Positions 61,401 to 64,000 of a stretch of DNA of 64,000 bases are shown here, piece after piece; within the stretch, counting starts at the first letter, position 1, and every line of letters starts with the position of its first letter. Location: positions 6,466,000 through 6,529,999 of the forward strand of contig WMCF01000029.1 in assembly GCA_009792885.1 (NCBI GenBank), given 5' to 3'. The DNA comes from Eremophila alpestris peregrina (Eukaryota; Chordata; Aves; Passeriformes; Alaudidae). Both the position numbers and the translations under genes were made by a program. The notes beneath the pieces were generated by a model. It was given only the letters and a program-made list of their open reading frames with translations, was not told the origin of the DNA and did not search any database.

Positions 61401-64000
61401 TTTGGAATTGTGATGTTTCTGACACCAGTTTGTCACCTAAGTACAGACAAAGCATCCTTCAACACGTGCAGCATGAACAAATGCCAAACTTGAGACTTGT
61501 TCATGTCAGGCTTGCTGGCCAGCAGTACTGAAACAGCTGTGTGTGCTGGGCTCCTTTGGACCCATGATTACTGAATGAACTTGGAAAGAGTGCAGGGGGA
61601 AGGGAGAATCCAGTGACTATATACAGCAAGTTTTTTGGCTTGGTGGTTATAGAAGTGATTCTAACAATGTTCTCTCAGCCTGCTGAGGGCTTCATAAGTT
61701 CATTACCAACAGAATTTATTTTAATGTCCTTCATGGAAAAGGGGAACATCCCTGATGTGTAACGGAAATAGTGATTATCATGTTTTCCTGCAAAATATTT
61801 CTACAGCCAAGGTGGAAATCATGTTGTTGAAGTATTTTTAGACTTAATGCTACATATATTGCTTCAGCTTCAGAGGGACATAAAACATAGTGGTTGCAGA
61901 GGAAATTCAGATTTTCCCTTTCCCTCCAATCAGCTGAAACAAAACTATTTTGATATTTTTTAAAAACAATCATTCATAGCTCTTTCTGCCAATCTGGAGA
62001 CAATGAAGACTTCAAAGCTGTAAAGAGGTTGTTTTTGGATTTTTTTAATAGAGTGTATCTAGAACAGCATTAGTAAAAGCCAAATATAGAGAACAGAACA
62101 TCTTTCAAGCAGGCTCTGAGCAAATATTTTGGAGCTGAAAAAAGTCTGCTTTGCAGTCTTGGTAGGGTCTTGTTCCCTCATGACTTAATCTCTGCATGGA
62201 CTCCCCGAATACTGGTACAGGTGTAGCTTTTCATTGATATAAATGGGAACAGAATTTGGCTTTTCACTCCAGTTTAAATTGGAGGAAACCCTAAACTGTG
62301 CTGTTATTAGTGTTTAGGAGAATTGTTTGAGGTTGACTTTTATTACTCCTAAGTAGAGTTTGATCCAAAGTTTGGTGACTGATTTGTACTTGTGTGGTGT
62401 GGATGAAAGGCCAATAAGGGTTAAGAAGATAGAAGTTCCAAATTCTCCCTCATTTTACCTCGGATAAATCTGAGCTTAGGCCTCCAGAGGTGAAAGGCTA
62501 GCACATTAACTAGGACCTTAAATGTGTGCTTCAGCACACAAACCTGCAGTATCTTTTGAAATCTATGCAGGTTTCTCCTGCCTGCTGTGCGTAATTTCAG
62601 AATACGCTGTCACCATTAAAGAAAAAAAACAAGTTTGCTCTTTCATCTGTGCACCCCACGGCACTGATTGGGGGAATCAGTCCCCAGGCTCCCCTAAAAT
62701 TTGTGATCTTTGGCTCCTGCTGTAAATTGATTCCGTGCTGTGCCTCCTGACATGTGAACTGGGTAAAATCCATTCTGAAGTCTTTTAAAACCTGGCATTA
62801 ACCCTGTGGCATCCTCTTAAGTGCTGATGTTTTCTCATTATATTATTTACTGGGAAGAACTTACCTTTTAAACTCTAGCAGTATTTCAAGCTAACTTGTT
62901 AAAATCTCAGTATTAAATGCTATAGTGTACTTTGAATTTCTCCTGAGACCTGGTGTTGGGAAAAGTGAGTTCAATTAGTCATGAGTGAGGTGAGTGCCTC
63001 ACTACTGTGCAAATTGCTTTGGGACCATTTGGCCCATGTCTACTCATGATCCTCCCCCCCGTAAATGCAGATGTGAAAAGTAGTCAATATTTCGTTTAAG
63101 CTTATCTTGGACTGATTATCTGAAACCCTCAAAAGTTTTTTTGTGCTGCAGTGCCATGTAATAAAAAGACTTAAATTTTTCAGATTTTTCTCTTTGTTCT
63201 TTTATAGGGAAAGTAATGATGCCTTTCATACACATGTGTCTATCTTTACATCTATGCTGTATGACTTGGTTCACTGCCCATTGAAAAGAAGTGGCCTTTG
63301 GGATTAAAACAGTAATGTTTTACTGAAGAGTTTGGGACAGGAAGTCAAAGTGAATCAGTATTTGAAAACTTCAGGGATTTTTAAGTAGCCAGAACTTAAT
63401 TCCAAAGAGAACACAGCTTTGGACAAAATTGCAAAAACAATACAAATTCTTTAATGATAGAAATGAGCTGCAACCCTGGTGTTAGATCTGAAAACAGCAG
63501 TGTTGGTGATGGAGTAGCCATGCACTGTAAATTCATAATAAAAGGGATTTATTTGAACTGATGGTCTTGAATGCTGGCAGATGCTGCTTGCTGTTGTGCA
63601 AGGGAGTAATGGTGAAAGTGGCCTCTCTGTTCCTGAAGCACTCACTCACTTGGTTCTGTTTTTAAATGAAGACCTGAGCTTCCCTTCAAGAAAGCCGTGC
63701 TCAAACCAACTGGACTGTCACCAGAGGAAGATTTTGAGAACTTACCTGTTACATGATTTCTTCTCCCATCTCCACGCTGATGTTTATGTGGATGTTTGGC
63801 ATACAGTTTAGTTGGTAGCAACTGATAAAGCATCCTAATGTTTGTTGTTGTATACTAAAAGGGAGGTGAAACTGTATTTCACTTTTCTTTTGAGTAAAAG
63901 GCTGGTAATGCAGGACTTGTCAAGAGCCTTTCCTGTGTTTGATAGCTTTATCACAGCCCCAGCTCGAAAGGTTAAATGTTTTGGATTACACAGAATGTAC
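52431..64000. other. Intergenic, no gene recognised
   Basis: About 11.6 kb, AT-rich, with only simple repeats recognised: (TG)8 at 55582-55597 and A-rich tracts at 58943-58975. I looked on the minus strand for ALDH1A2 exons, expected to converge on POLR2M by synteny, and saw none. A low-complexity-free AT-rich stretch at about 55730-56000 looks like a possible conserved noncoding element, but conservation cannot be judged here. Confidence 0.55.
55582..55597. repeat. (TG)8 microsatellite
   Basis: Perfect tg dinucleotide run. Confidence 0.92.

Noticed and set aside
38221..64000. ALDH1A2 3' exons on the minus strand, expected from synteny
   Set aside because: I looked for the reverse complement of the conserved C-terminal and catalytic exon motifs and found none; the gene probably begins beyond the window.
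1..64000. CRISPR arrays, bacterial operons, phage or endogenous retroviral genes
   Set aside because: Nothing of the kind is visible; the window is ordinary vertebrate intron and intergenic DNA with two genes and CR1 remnants.

Overview
This is vertebrate nuclear DNA, most likely from a bird. It is AT-rich, with single-copy exons bounded by GT/AG splice sites, long introns and sparse repeats. The only interspersed elements I recognise are CR1-type non-LTR retrotransposons, the dominant family in bird genomes. Species cannot be read from the window. Gene order (MYZAP then POLR2M on the same strand) matches the conserved vertebrate locus at human 15q21.3.

Layout. Positions 1-15538 (+) hold the 3' half of MYZAP: five coding exons for the C-terminal coiled coil and the stop codon, with a 10.1 kb intron between the second and third. 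Its 3' UTR probably ends near 18.0 kb. A CpG island at about 20.88-21.5 kb is the promoter of POLR2M (Gdown1/GRINL1A). All four POLR2M coding exons are present (21246-24560, 377 residues), and transcription probably ends near 25.1-25.3 kb. From 25.3 to 64 kb I find no convincing protein-coding gene. That stretch holds three CR1 remnants (32.7, 49.2 and 51.8 kb) and one isolated CpG island at 36.58-38.22 kb. The island is interrupted by a 699-base assembly gap that sits inside a 30-bp GC-rich tandem repeat. ALDH1A2 is the next gene in other vertebrates, but I found none of its exons.

How the genes relate. MYZAP encodes a junction-associated coiled-coil protein of the cardiac intercalated disc. 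POLR2M encodes a RNA polymerase II-associated regulator. In mammals the two form one complex transcription unit (GCOM1) in which MYZAP exons can splice into POLR2M exon 2. Here the phases still allow it: MYZAP exon 13850-13950 ends two bases into a codon, and POLR2M exon 2 begins by completing such a codon without a frameshift.

No new biological system is evident. The best leads are the fusion-compatible splice phases, the YY1-site ATG that opens an overlapping uORF in front of POLR2M, a triple NAG acceptor in the last MYZAP exon, and the orphan CpG island with its gap-spanning VNTR.
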